From Candidatus Avelusimicrobium gallicola (GTDB lineage Bacteria; Elusimicrobiota; Elusimicrobia; Elusimicrobiales; UBA9959), in the NCBI GenBank assembly GCA_020722185.1, contig DYLH01000004.1, positions 7,882 to 65,283 on the forward strand: DNA of 57,402 bases, read 5' to 3'. The notes below the pieces were generated by a model. It had not been told where the DNA came from. It saw only the letters and a list, made by a program, of their open reading frames with translations, and did no database searches. Shown piece by piece: positions 1 to 8,474 of the stretch (the first letter of the stretch is position 1; each line of letters starts with the position of its first letter). The translations under genes and the position numbers were made by a program.

Positions 1-617
1 ATATTGGAATCCTTGTCAATAGCCAGCTTATCGCAGCGACTCCAAGTTGAAGTATCGATATGCAAAGCATTAATAGTCATATCTGGACTCAATTTCATTG
101 CGGTAAAAGTATTGGTGGAGTAACAAGCATATAAGAAAGAAGAATCAGATACTAAATCCCCAGCTTCCACAGATGTAGGAGAAACAAAAAAAGAGGCGCT
201 GGAAATGGAAAGAGGATTTAAATCCGCATCAATCTTCATTATAGTTATGCCATACGAGCTGTATGTTATGTCATAATCATCAGCCATAACATAAACCTTA
301 ACAGGTTGGGAGGGCATTACAGTCATTTTTTTGTAATGCAAATTTAAACTAGGAGGTAAAGTTATGGACGAAGAAAGAACGCCAAGTGAACTATATTTCA
401 GAATATAATTTTCATTATAGCTGTTGCCCAATACATAAATATAAGGGCCTCCACCGGAAACGGTATCGATCGCGATACTATAGGGAGTGTCAAAATTCTG
501 AGTGCCGTATATAGCGCCAGTAGTAAGCGAAAAATCACCCGAATATTCAGCGTCGCAATAATTGCCTAAAATTAAAATAGCTGCCGCTAATAAAATAAGT
601 CTCTTGATTTTACCCAT
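1..617 (-). CDS. Secreted protein of unknown function, propeller-like repeats possible (C-terminus cut by window edge)
   Basis: Not in the ORF track because it runs off the left edge. Reverse strand from ATG at 617 is open to base 1: MGKIKRLILLAAAILILGNYCDAEYSGDFSLTTGAIYGTQNFDTPYSIAIDTVSGGGPYIYVLGNSYNENYILKYSS... N-terminal signal peptide; GGAGG upstream of the ATG. Confidence 0.75.
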   Translation of the reverse strand, partial: MGKIKRLILLAAAILILGNYCDAEYSGDFSLTTGAIYGTQNFDTPYSIAIDTVSGGGPYIYVLGNSYNENYILKYSSLGVLSSSITLPPSLNLHYKKMTVMPSQPVKVYVMADDYDITYSSYGITIMKIDADLNPLSISSASFFVSPTSVEAGDLVSDSSFLYACYSTNTFTAMKLSPDMTINALHIDTSTWSRCDKLAIDKDSN

Positions 618-640
618 ATTTCCTCCATCATTTTCTCTGA

Positions 641-1858
641 CTAAAATTCCCAATCAATTCCAATCAAATAATTGTTTGCCCTGTAATTATAACGATAACC
701 AGCTTCATATTTCATGTTCGAGCTTGAAACATTGTAAGCGTAAATGAATTTTGCGAAAAAATTATTCATCACCGGATACCTGAAATAAAGGGAATTCAAC
801 CAATATTCCTGATTGATTTTCGAGCTTTTATAATTTCCGCTCGCGTCCTGAGCCAATCTTCCCGAATAATAAATTTTTCTAAAACTTAAAGCATAGCCGA
901 AAGAAGCATTGTTTTTGAAATAGAAATTTACGGACGGCGATAAATCAGCCTGAATATAATCGTAGTAATTGTCTATATATTTTGTTCTCGAAGCGTCATA
1001 AGAATTCTGATTGGAATTCAAATAATTCACACCGGCGGAAAAGGAAAGATTTACAGGTTTGACAGGCTTTTGGATTTTAAGATCAAAACCTACAGACATA
1101 TCTTTTCTTTTATCCGATTTAAAACTTCCGTCTTTTGAAACTATATACTGGTCATCATATTTTCTGTAATTGAAATTGAATCCCGATGTCATTACAAGAG
1201 GCTCTGGAAACCAGGTATAGGAAAAAGCCAATCTATGATTGGTATTGTTAAGAATATCGCTTCCGGCATTTTTGGAAAGCTCGCTGTAAGTAGTCGTATC
1301 TATCACAGTTTCAGCTTCGCTTATAAGCGAGGCATAATTAGGATATTGAACCGACGAAAAATCATAAGACTCGGTAAAAGTGCCGTAAGGTCTTTCCTGT
1401 TCAAAGTCGATGCCCACCGACATGGTATTATAATCGAAAAGCCCATCCCCCCAGTTTTCATCTTTGGTTTCCTTTACAAGGGCTTTGGAATATGAAATTC
1501 TCGGTTTTATCTTGTCGAAATCATTGATTCTCACATATTTCAAAGAAATGGTATGTTCCTGTCTTTGCCTTGTCAAAACTCCGCCGCCCGCCAATTCCTG
1601 GACATCCTGAGTGCCATTATAATAACCCATATATAGAGGATATAATTCATTATTATCGTTCAAGATAATGGATGGCGAAATAAAAGCGTCTAATTTTCCA
1701 TCAAAACTTGCCGATTCGCCGTCCAAATAATATTTGCCGCCATACAAAGACAAATTTATCACAGGATTAAATTTTATTTCAGCGAATAAATCAATGGAAA
1801 AATCGAAAATCAAAAAAGCAAAAAATAATATCGCTATCAATGATTTTTTGAACATCAA
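641..1858 (-). CDS. Putative outer-membrane beta-barrel protein
   Basis: 405 aa ORF with signal peptide, alternating aromatic/polar strands, terminal Phe (…YLIGIDWEF*) typical of OM barrels. Confidence 0.7.
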   Translation of the reverse strand: MMFKKSLIAILFFAFLIFDFSIDLFAEIKFNPVINLSLYGGKYYLDGESASFDGKLDAFISPSIILNDNNELYPLYMGYYNGTQDVQELAGGGVLTRQRQEHTISLKYVRINDFDKIKPRISYSKALVKETKDENWGDGLFDYNTMSVGIDFEQERPYGTFTESYDFSSVQYPNYASLISEAETVIDTTTYSELSKNAGSDILNNTNHRLAFSYTWFPEPLVMTSGFNFNYRKYDDQYIVSKDGSFKSDKRKDMSVGFDLKIQKPVKPVNLSFSAGVNYLNSNQNSYDASRTKYIDNYYDYIQADLSPSVNFYFKNNASFGYALSFRKIYYSGRLAQDASGNYKSSKINQEYWLNSLYFRYPVMNNFFAKFIYAYNVSSSNMKYEAGYRYNYRANNYLIGIDWEF

Positions 1859-1867
1859 TCCCCCTTA

Positions 1868-3313
1868 TTATTCAAAACTTGCTATGCCCGAATCTTTTAA
1901 AAGCCTAGCCGAAAATATCAAATCTATTTTCCTTCCCTCAAAAAGGGAGCTTGTATATACAGTTTCAAAATTCAATTTATCAAGGACATCATTTTTGCTT
2001 CCTGACAATCCTGAATTAAAATCGGAAACTGAAGCTATTTTCCCATTGTCGAAAACTGCCATATATCTATTTTCAATCCATGTGCCGCCTAAATAATCGT
2101 TCCTAGAAACATTATAAAATACATTATCGCCGAGAGGATTGGAACTATAAGAAGTCGGCGCCGATTCTCCCAGAAAGGTAAATTCTCCCTCTTCAGCTCT
2201 ATTATTGTTGTTGTCATCAGAATATCCCCATAAAAACCTGCCAAGCCCCCCGTTTTCATTAGCCTGAGCGGGGCCCGCCGCATACATGGCATAATTTTTG
2301 AAAAAAAGGCTAAATCTTGAAGGGGCGGCTGGATTATCGGCAACCATATGGCCTCCTGAGGCGTCTTCAGTCACTTTATCCAGTGTATTAGATATAATGC
2401 TTGTCATCTCCTTCAAAACCCATCGAGGCTCTGTTGAACCCTCATAATTTATCATATTTTTCGTCGCAAGACTTAAATCGTCAGGCAAAGCTTCATCGAA
2501 AGTAAATAGAATCTTCCCGAAATTAAAGTCGTTTTTTCTCGTATTCAGAACCACATATTTAAACTGCTCTGCCGCAGGCCGCACTATATACTCTTCCATT
2601 CTGACTCTATTTCCGAAGGCGTCTATGGCAACCTTTCTGTTTTGGTATTCGGACATCTGCATTTCTGACTGTGCCTGCTTTAAAATGGATTCCTTGGAAA
2701 TATCCGTATAAATTTCTTTTTTCGCAATTAATTTTCTGTCTCCCAGAGAAGAATCCATACTCTGGGGCGGATTTGGATTATCCTGAGGATGAGTCAGTCC
2801 TTGCCTATTAACCTCTATAAATTGTCCGCGCCTGACCAAAGATTCCATACCATTGGAATCAGAAGTCAAAACTCTGCCGTCATATACCTCCACCCGAGTA
2901 TTTCCTTCGGCATCGACGCTCGTGACAAAATCCGTTCCTCTTACGGCGCAAACGGCTGTGGGGGTTTTAATGGAGAATTTTTTGGAAAATTTTTTGACCC
3001 AGTTCCTTATTTTGCCGGCAAACAGGTTTAACTTTGACTCGGTTTGATTTTCTTCTTCAAGTTTAGAATAGGAAAGAGGAGCCATTTTTATTTTCGAACC
3101 GTCATCCATTAAAATTTCGATTGATGATGCTCTAGACGTCCTTATTTCATATCCGCTTTTTAGCGTCATATTTTCGTCCGATTCACGAAGTTTTTTCCAT
3201 TGAGCCGAGCTATTTTCCCTATAAAAAATCTCGCCTTTTATTTTATAAACATGAGCGGATTCAGCCGAGCAAACAAACAAAAAAATAAATAACCCCAAAA
3301 ACATTTTTTTCAT
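1868..3313 (-). CDS. FecR-domain protein with signal peptide
   Basis: FecR-type segment GSKIKMAPLSYSKLEE…LFAGKIRNWVKKFSKKFSIKTPTAVCAVRGTDFVTSVDAEGNTRVEVYDGRV; start placed at MKKMFLG with GGAGGGG upstream. Confidence 0.85.
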   Translation of the reverse strand: MKKMFLGLFIFLFVCSAESAHVYKIKGEIFYRENSSAQWKKLRESDENMTLKSGYEIRTSRASSIEILMDDGSKIKMAPLSYSKLEEENQTESKLNLFAGKIRNWVKKFSKKFSIKTPTAVCAVRGTDFVTSVDAEGNTRVEVYDGRVLTSDSNGMESLVRRGQFIEVNRQGLTHPQDNPNPPQSMDSSLGDRKLIAKKEIYTDISKESILKQAQSEMQMSEYQNRKVAIDAFGNRVRMEEYIVRPAAEQFKYVVLNTRKNDFNFGKILFTFDEALPDDLSLATKNMINYEGSTEPRWVLKEMTSIISNTLDKVTEDASGGHMVADNPAAPSRFSLFFKNYAMYAAGPAQANENGGLGRFLWGYSDDNNNNRAEEGEFTFLGESAPTSYSSNPLGDNVFYNVSRNDYLGGTWIENRYMAVFDNGKIASVSDFNSGLSGSKNDVLDKLNFETVYTSSLFEGRKIDLIFSARLLKDSGIASFE

Positions 3314-3396
3314 AAAACCCCTCCATTTACAAAAGAACAAAATTACAATAAATCTACTTTAAATTTTGAGGATTTAAAAAAGTTATAGCATCTTTT

Positions 3397-3535
3397 TCAG
3401 CCAAAGTCAATAAATGTAGAATCTCCATACATATTGGACTTTTTCTGATTTTGAAAATTTTCACTCAAAAGATACTCCATTGGTTTTTCCCCATTCAATC
3501 CCTTGTGAGGCTTTTTGAGTATTATCCCACAATAA
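3397..3535 (-). pseudogene. C-terminal remnant of an rve-type (IS3/IS481-like) integrase-core transposase
   Basis: Reverse strand reads …WIIYCGIILKKPHKGLNGEKPMEYLLSENFQNQKKSNMYGDSTFIDFG*, matching the W-Y-N-x-x-R-P-H-x-x-L-x-x-x-T-P-x-E block at the end of DDE integrase-core transposases; no upstream part present. Confidence 0.65.
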
Positions 3536-3676
3536 ATAATCCAGGTTCAAAGGTGCACGGTACATGTGTCAAGGAATGTTCTGGCGAAAGTTTAGAAGAT
3601 TCTTGAAGAGGAAGTCAGAGGTAAAATGCGTGACATTTTTTATGCTGAAGAGATTGAATTTACACAAAAAACTTGA
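3536..3676 (+). pseudogene. Internal fragment of an IS256/mutator-family transposase
   Basis: Forward strand reads IQVQRCTVHVSRNVLAKV*KILEEEVRGKMRDIFYAEEIEFTQKT*, matching the mutator block VQRC-x-VH-x-x-RN-V-x-x-KV…IFYAE, with an in-frame TAG and no flanking domains. Confidence 0.7.
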
Positions 3677-3754
3677 CACTACCAAAAAGTCTAATTGATA
3701 TATTTGTAAAGCAGAAAGAGTAAAAAGCTAAAAATTATTACAGAGTTAAGAGTT

Positions 3755-4990
3755 TTAGAACTTTATTTCTGTGAGTCTCTTTATTAGCTCATTCTCTGAA
3801 AAAGACTGATCTTTTACTGCAAGCCCATAGGCTTCTCCATCTGGATTATTTATCAGAGGGGAAATTTTATTAGTTTCAGCTATATATTTTGGTATGGTTT
3901 GAGTTACACAGTGTATGGATCCGCCAGAGACTATTGAATCATCTGAATTAACTCTTGCCACCAGAACCCCGGGTATTCCTTCTTTATAAGCTTGTTCGGC
4001 TTTGGCATCATCTGCCTCATGTCCGGCATATGATGGCATTATAACGGTATTGTTTACTATTAGCGAGTTAGTATAGGTATACCATGTAGAATTGCCCCAA
4101 CCAGATTTTTCTGTCCAGCCTTTCACTGTTATTACTTTATATGGCAGACCGTCCGGGGCTGTTCTATTCTTAAAAAAAGATATGGCTTTTTCTCCATTGG
4201 ATTTAAATGGTTCTTCATCGGCTGTTGATATGAGAACAGTGTGATCACTTAAAAGTTTCATAAACATATCTATATGGCCAGTTCCATCTTCTGGCTCACC
4301 AGGATAGCCGGCATATTCGAAAACATATATCTTTTTTGCCTTGAAGGTATCTCTCAATATGGAATCTACTTTCTCTCTGCTCATATTAGAGTTCCATATA
4401 TAAGTCCTTTCCGTTGTGAAAAGATTTCCATATGAATCAATCATAAAATTTCCGCCGTCAAGTATGAGCTGAGCTTGATATACTGGCAGATTTTTGGCCT
4501 TACCTACAGCTATTGGCGCGGCATCATCATCTCTTCTATATTGATAATGTCTGTAAATAGTGTCGACCAAAGCTGCTTTTTTTTGTGAGGCTGATAAGCC
4601 AAATGGACCATAATCTCTTGCCCAGACGCTATTGACGGGAGCCGGTATCCTTTGCCAACATTCTGAAGGTATAGAGGAAATAGAGGATGGAGCTGAAAGT
4701 ATCCACACCTTTGCCTTGCCTTTATTGCAAGCCGCTTCAGCTATCCTAGTCAACATATTTGTGTACCCGGCCCACGAGATTACTACAGCAGATATTGGTT
4801 CATATTCGGCGGGGATTCTAAAATCGGAGGGGAGAGCTGCCTTCGTTTTGAAAAGGTAAGGTCCTTTTCCATCGGAAATTTCTCTGTTTTTATCCAGCCA
4901 ATTTGGCAAAGGCCTTTCAAGATCTAAAGCTGAAACGGAAACAATAAGAGAAAACACAATCAGAAGATTCGAGTATACTAGTTTTTTCAT
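3755..4990 (-). CDS. Secreted agmatine deiminase / porphyromonas-type peptidylarginine deiminase family protein
   Basis: PAEYEPISAVVISWAGY, WARDYGPFG, DGGNFMIDSYGNLFTTERTY, GTGHIDMFMKL, GGSIHCVTQTIP; signal peptide MKKLVYSNLLIVFSLIVSVSA with GGAG RBS. Confidence 0.85.
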   Translation of the reverse strand: MKKLVYSNLLIVFSLIVSVSALDLERPLPNWLDKNREISDGKGPYLFKTKAALPSDFRIPAEYEPISAVVISWAGYTNMLTRIAEAACNKGKAKVWILSAPSSISSIPSECWQRIPAPVNSVWARDYGPFGLSASQKKAALVDTIYRHYQYRRDDDAAPIAVGKAKNLPVYQAQLILDGGNFMIDSYGNLFTTERTYIWNSNMSREKVDSILRDTFKAKKIYVFEYAGYPGEPEDGTGHIDMFMKLLSDHTVLISTADEEPFKSNGEKAISFFKNRTAPDGLPYKVITVKGWTEKSGWGNSTWYTYTNSLIVNNTVIMPSYAGHEADDAKAEQAYKEGIPGVLVARVNSDDSIVSGGSIHCVTQTIPKYIAETNKISPLINNPDGEAYGLAVKDQSFSENELIKRLTEIKF

Positions 4991-5237
4991 ACAGAACTCC
5001 AATACTTGAGATTTAGAAAAGCTATAAGAATATTCTATCAATTAGGATTTTACAATCAAGGGCCAAAAGTCCTAAGTGGGGGGGGGAAAAGTGAAAAAGT
5101 CTAATAGAAATGTGTTTTATCTATGAGAAAATGAAATAAAAAACACTCTTTTATGAATAAAAAGTGCAAGGAAAGTAAACAGTGGTATTAAAAAAGCTTG
5201 CGGTTTTTATGACTTATGAACTTTCGAATTTATGGCT

Positions 5238-6416
5238 TTATTTAACCCTGATAAGAGCAAAATTCAAGTATCTTGTTTCTTCCATTCCAAGCAATATTGG
5301 ATGATCCTTGGACTGATACCTATGTTCCATCAGAATGGTCTTTCTCTTGGATATCATGGATGAGGTTTTGAGTATATCTTCAAATATTTGTGAAGTTATG
5401 TGTTGTGAGCATGTAGAAAATGCCACATAACCAGAAGATGAAATGCCTTTAATTGCTTTTGAGAGAAGCCTTGCGTAGAGTTTTATGGCCTGGGGCGAAT
5501 TCTTTTTGCTTCTTATGAAATTTGGCGGATCTAAAAGTATAAAATTTGGTTTTTGCGGAAGTTCGTCTTTTTCAAGCGCATCTAGCATTTTTTCCGCATC
5601 TTCTTTTTCAAAAATTATTTTATCTTCGATTAAAGAATTTAATTTTACATTTTCTCTAGCAAGGTTTATCGCGCTCTCGCTTGAGTCTACTCCCCAGACT
5701 ATTTCCGCATCGCTTTTTGCTGCAAGTATTGAGAAGGATCCGCTGTAGCAGTATAGATCCAGAACTCTGGCTCCTTTAAAGAAAGGGATTAAAAACTTTC
5801 TATTTTCTCTTTGATCAAAATACCACCCCGTCTTTTGTCCTGATATTAAGTCGATTTTATACTTACAGGAATTTTCTTCAAGAATTATTTTGGAAGGAAG
5901 TTTCCCCATTACCTCATCTTCCTTTATTTCAAGACCTTCCATGGCTCTGTATTGATGTGAGCGTTTCAGTATTATAGCTTTCGGCGAAAAAATTTCATAA
6001 ATGGCAGAAACTATTTTTTGTGAAAGCAGTTCAGCTCCCGCAGACAATAATTCAATACAAAATACCTCACCATACTTGTCTATTATTAGTCCGCCTATTA
6101 AGTCAGATTCTCCAAAAAATAGGCGGCAAAATTTATCAAGTCCGATAGATTTCCTATATTCCCACGCGGCGAGTATTCTGTCCTTTACGAAATTTTCATC
6201 CAAGGAATAAGAGTTTTTTACTAGAAGTCTTGCGCTTATAAGGCTGTGTGGGTTGAAAAAACCTATTCCGCAGGGAGCTCCAGATGGATACTCAAAGCGA
6301 CACAACTCTCCTGGCTTTATGTCTTTCCTTATTTCTGACAATTCATTTGAAAAGATCCACCAATGCCCATATCTCAACCTGTTATTTATGTTTTCTTTAA
6401 GTTTTATTGTTTCCAT
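5238..6416 (-). CDS. Class I SAM-dependent rRNA methyltransferase with N-terminal PUA domain (RlmI/RlmK-like)
   Basis: KLKENINNRLRYGHWWIFSNEL (PUA), GWYFDQRENRKFL, VLDLYCYSGSFSILAAK, FILLDPPNFIRSKK. Confidence 0.85.
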   Translation of the reverse strand: METIKLKENINNRLRYGHWWIFSNELSEIRKDIKPGELCRFEYPSGAPCGIGFFNPHSLISARLLVKNSYSLDENFVKDRILAAWEYRKSIGLDKFCRLFFGESDLIGGLIIDKYGEVFCIELLSAGAELLSQKIVSAIYEIFSPKAIILKRSHQYRAMEGLEIKEDEVMGKLPSKIILEENSCKYKIDLISGQKTGWYFDQRENRKFLIPFFKGARVLDLYCYSGSFSILAAKSDAEIVWGVDSSESAINLARENVKLNSLIEDKIIFEKEDAEKMLDALEKDELPQKPNFILLDPPNFIRSKKNSPQAIKLYARLLSKAIKGISSSGYVAFSTCSQHITSQIFEDILKTSSMISKRKTILMEHRYQSKDHPILLGMEETRYLNFALIRVK

Positions 6417-6417
6417 C

Positions 6418-6783
6418 TCAAATTAGCTGATTTTTAACAGTCTCCAGTATGTCTTCCCGTCTTGCGGGCTTTGTTATATAGGTGTTTGCTCCATAGATCA
6501 TGCAATGTTGTATATCCGAGGGACTGCCTTCCACTGTGAGCATTATAACTGGAACTTTTTTTAGAAGAGGATCTGATTTTATCTCTTTAAGCGTTTGTAT
6601 CCCATCCTTATTTGGCATATGTATGTCTAGCATTATAAGAGATGGCAACTCAGCCTTCGCAATTTTCAATGCTAAGTCTCCATCTTCAGCAGTGATTACT
6701 TTGTAATTTTCAGATGTCAATATCTCTGAAAGCAGGCGAAGCATATCAGAATCATCATCGGCTATAAGTATTTTGTGTTCCAT
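6418..6783 (-). CDS. CheY-like response regulator receiver domain protein
   Basis: HKILIADDDSDMLRLL, LIMLDIHMPNKDG, PVIMLTVE, YITKPARREDIL; single-domain. Confidence 0.9.
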   Translation of the reverse strand: MEHKILIADDDSDMLRLLSEILTSENYKVITAEDGDLALKIAKAELPSLIMLDIHMPNKDGIQTLKEIKSDPLLKKVPVIMLTVEGSPSDIQHCMIYGANTYITKPARREDILETVKNQLI

Positions 6784-6802
6784 ATTTTATTCAAATTGAA
6801 GT

Positions 6803-6874
6803 TGCCGCGGGTTGGGATCGAACCAACGACACCCGGTTTTTCAGACCGGTGCTCTACCACTGAGCTACCGCGGC
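6803..6874 (-). tRNA. tRNA-Phe (anticodon GAA)
   Basis: GCCGCGGTAGCTCAGTGGTAGAGCACCGGTCTGAAAAACCGGGTGTCGTTGGTTCGATCCCAACCCGCGGCA: 7-bp acceptor GCCGCGG/CCGCGGC, anticodon stem CCGGT/ACCGG with loop CTGAAAA, T loop TTCGATC; CCA not encoded. Confidence 0.97.
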
Positions 6875-7117
6875 AACACGGCTATTAGCCGATAATACTA
6901 TTAAACAAAATTTTAAATATTCTTATCAAGAGAATTCTGCATTTTCTATTTTTATTGAATTTATTGGCTTATTTCGTTAGAATTTTTCGATTTCTCGATT
7001 ATGTCCGGCCTTTTCAGTGTGCATTCTTAATTCCATTCCTTAGTGCCGATAGTTCGAATCCAGAAAATGCGCAAGACAAAGTTTAAGAATACTTTTTTAT
7101 TTGAGTATCAAAATTTG

Positions 7118-7897
7118 TTATAGTTCAACAATAGCTTCCACTACATCTCCAACCTTTACCTGAGATTCTTTTGAAAAATTTCCATTCCTTATAGAAAATT
7201 CAAGGTAGTCGAAGGCTCCTATAACACAAAGCGGAGATTTTTCTGGAACTGATGCGTATGTAGCGCTCAGGCCTCTTATGGTCTTTCCTGCCACACTAAA
7301 TAGAGAGTTTATTGTTATATACTCTCTTGTTATATTTGTTATTACATTGCCAAAATGATCTATTGCTATGACTTCCCCTGTAACTCTATTTCCTGTCCTG
7401 AAGGGGTGTGGATATGGAAATCTGCGATAATTTGTGAAAATTGGTCCTATCTTTTCTTCTTTAAATCCCGATGCTATTTCAGCTGCAGCTGGAGCCATTA
7501 TGTCTCTTCCGTGAAATGTCATGCTTATTTTCTCAAGGAAAATAGAGGAGTTATTCAAAGCTCTTGCGCTAAGTATTTTTTCTTTTTCCTCTATCCAGCT
7601 TATTATGCCATTATCTGGCACCAAAAATTGATAATTTTTTGTCCTAGCCCAAATGGCGGCTCTGCCTGTCCCCACAAAAGGATCGACTACAGCCACAAAT
7701 AAAGTATTTTTTGGCATATAATCCATGGTAACCATTAGATAAAATGCGCATGTCTTTATATCTTGCGGAGGAATATTGTGTGTTATGTCTATTATGGAGA
7801 CTCTTTTGTTTCTGGAATATATTATTCCCTTCATCGCTGCGACAAAAGGATCATTAACACCAAAGTCGCTTAAAAGAGCGATATATCCAGTTTTCAT
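7118..7897 (-). CDS. S-adenosyl-L-methionine hydroxide adenosyltransferase (DUF62/SAM hydrolase) family
   Basis: IALLSDFGVNDPFVAAMKGII, IIDITHNIPPQDI, VVDPFVGTGRAAIWA, VPDNGIISWI, HGRDIMAPAAAEIA. Confidence 0.9.
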   Translation of the reverse strand: MKTGYIALLSDFGVNDPFVAAMKGIIYSRNKRVSIIDITHNIPPQDIKTCAFYLMVTMDYMPKNTLFVAVVDPFVGTGRAAIWARTKNYQFLVPDNGIISWIEEKEKILSARALNNSSIFLEKISMTFHGRDIMAPAAAEIASGFKEEKIGPIFTNYRRFPYPHPFRTGNRVTGEVIAIDHFGNVITNITREYITINSLFSVAGKTIRGLSATYASVPEKSPLCVIGAFDYLEFSIRNGNFSKESQVKVGDVVEAIVEL

Positions 7898-7898
7898 A

Positions 7899-8474
7899 TC
7901 ACCTATTGCTGCTCTGAATGACAGTCAATGGTATTCCGCTTTTACACATAGGGCAGGAATCCGGATGATATAGTTCCAATGGGTATGATATAAGAGCTCT
8001 AAGGGGGACTGAAATAGTTGGCTGCCCGTCTGATCTGTCTATAATAGCTGCTATTCCTATCACTTTAGCTTTGAAATTTCTGGCAAGAGATATGGCTTCA
8101 TTGCACTGTTTTCCTGTATTGAATACATCATCTACCACAAGCACCCTCTCGCCTTCGTTTATCTTAAAATCTCGCTTAAGCATTGTAATCCCATTTACTC
8201 TTTCTGCAAAAATTGAGCGGGCCTTTTTTATTCTGGCTATTTCCTGTCCCAGAGCAAGTGAAGCGGGGGAAGATGAAATTACAACCTGGACTTCTTGCGG
8301 AAATTTTTCAGCCATTTCTTTTGCTATTTTCTGCGCTATATGAGGATATTGCAGGACAACCGATGTCTGTATATAGGTTTGTGAGTGAAATCCATTTGGC
8401 AGCTGGAAATGTCCCGAGAGGACAGCGCCATGCTCCTCTAAAACAGAAACGATGTCGAATTTCATTTTAGCCAT
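7899..8474 (-). CDS. pyrE: Orotate phosphoribosyltransferase
   Basis: HFQLPNGFHSQTYIQ, ERVLVVDDVFNTGKQCNEAI (PRPP motif), short 191 aa form. Confidence 0.85.
   Translation of the reverse strand: MAKMKFDIVSVLEEHGAVLSGHFQLPNGFHSQTYIQTSVVLQYPHIAQKIAKEMAEKFPQEVQVVISSSPASLALGQEIARIKKARSIFAERVNGITMLKRDFKINEGERVLVVDDVFNTGKQCNEAISLARNFKAKVIGIAAIIDRSDGQPTISVPLRALISYPLELYHPDSCPMCKSGIPLTVIQSSNR

Noticed and set aside
5078-5086. Run of nine G in intergenic DNA as a phase-variation tract
   Set aside because: Not within or just upstream of a translated start in a position that would switch a gene; may be only a homopolymer or sequencing issue.
6880-6892. CGGCTATTAGCCG hairpin as a terminator
   Set aside because: Short 5-bp stem without a T tract and located at the 5' side of the tRNA; not a convincing terminator.
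7000-7090. Possible second tRNA/tRNA remnant (GTTCGAATCC near 7050)
   Set aside because: The T-loop-like string has no complementary stem on either side and no acceptor or anticodon arms can be drawn.
7118-7897. SAM hydrolase as an anti-restriction or phage-defence factor
   Set aside because: The DUF62 family is widespread as a housekeeping enzyme and sits next to pyrE with no defence or phage genes around.
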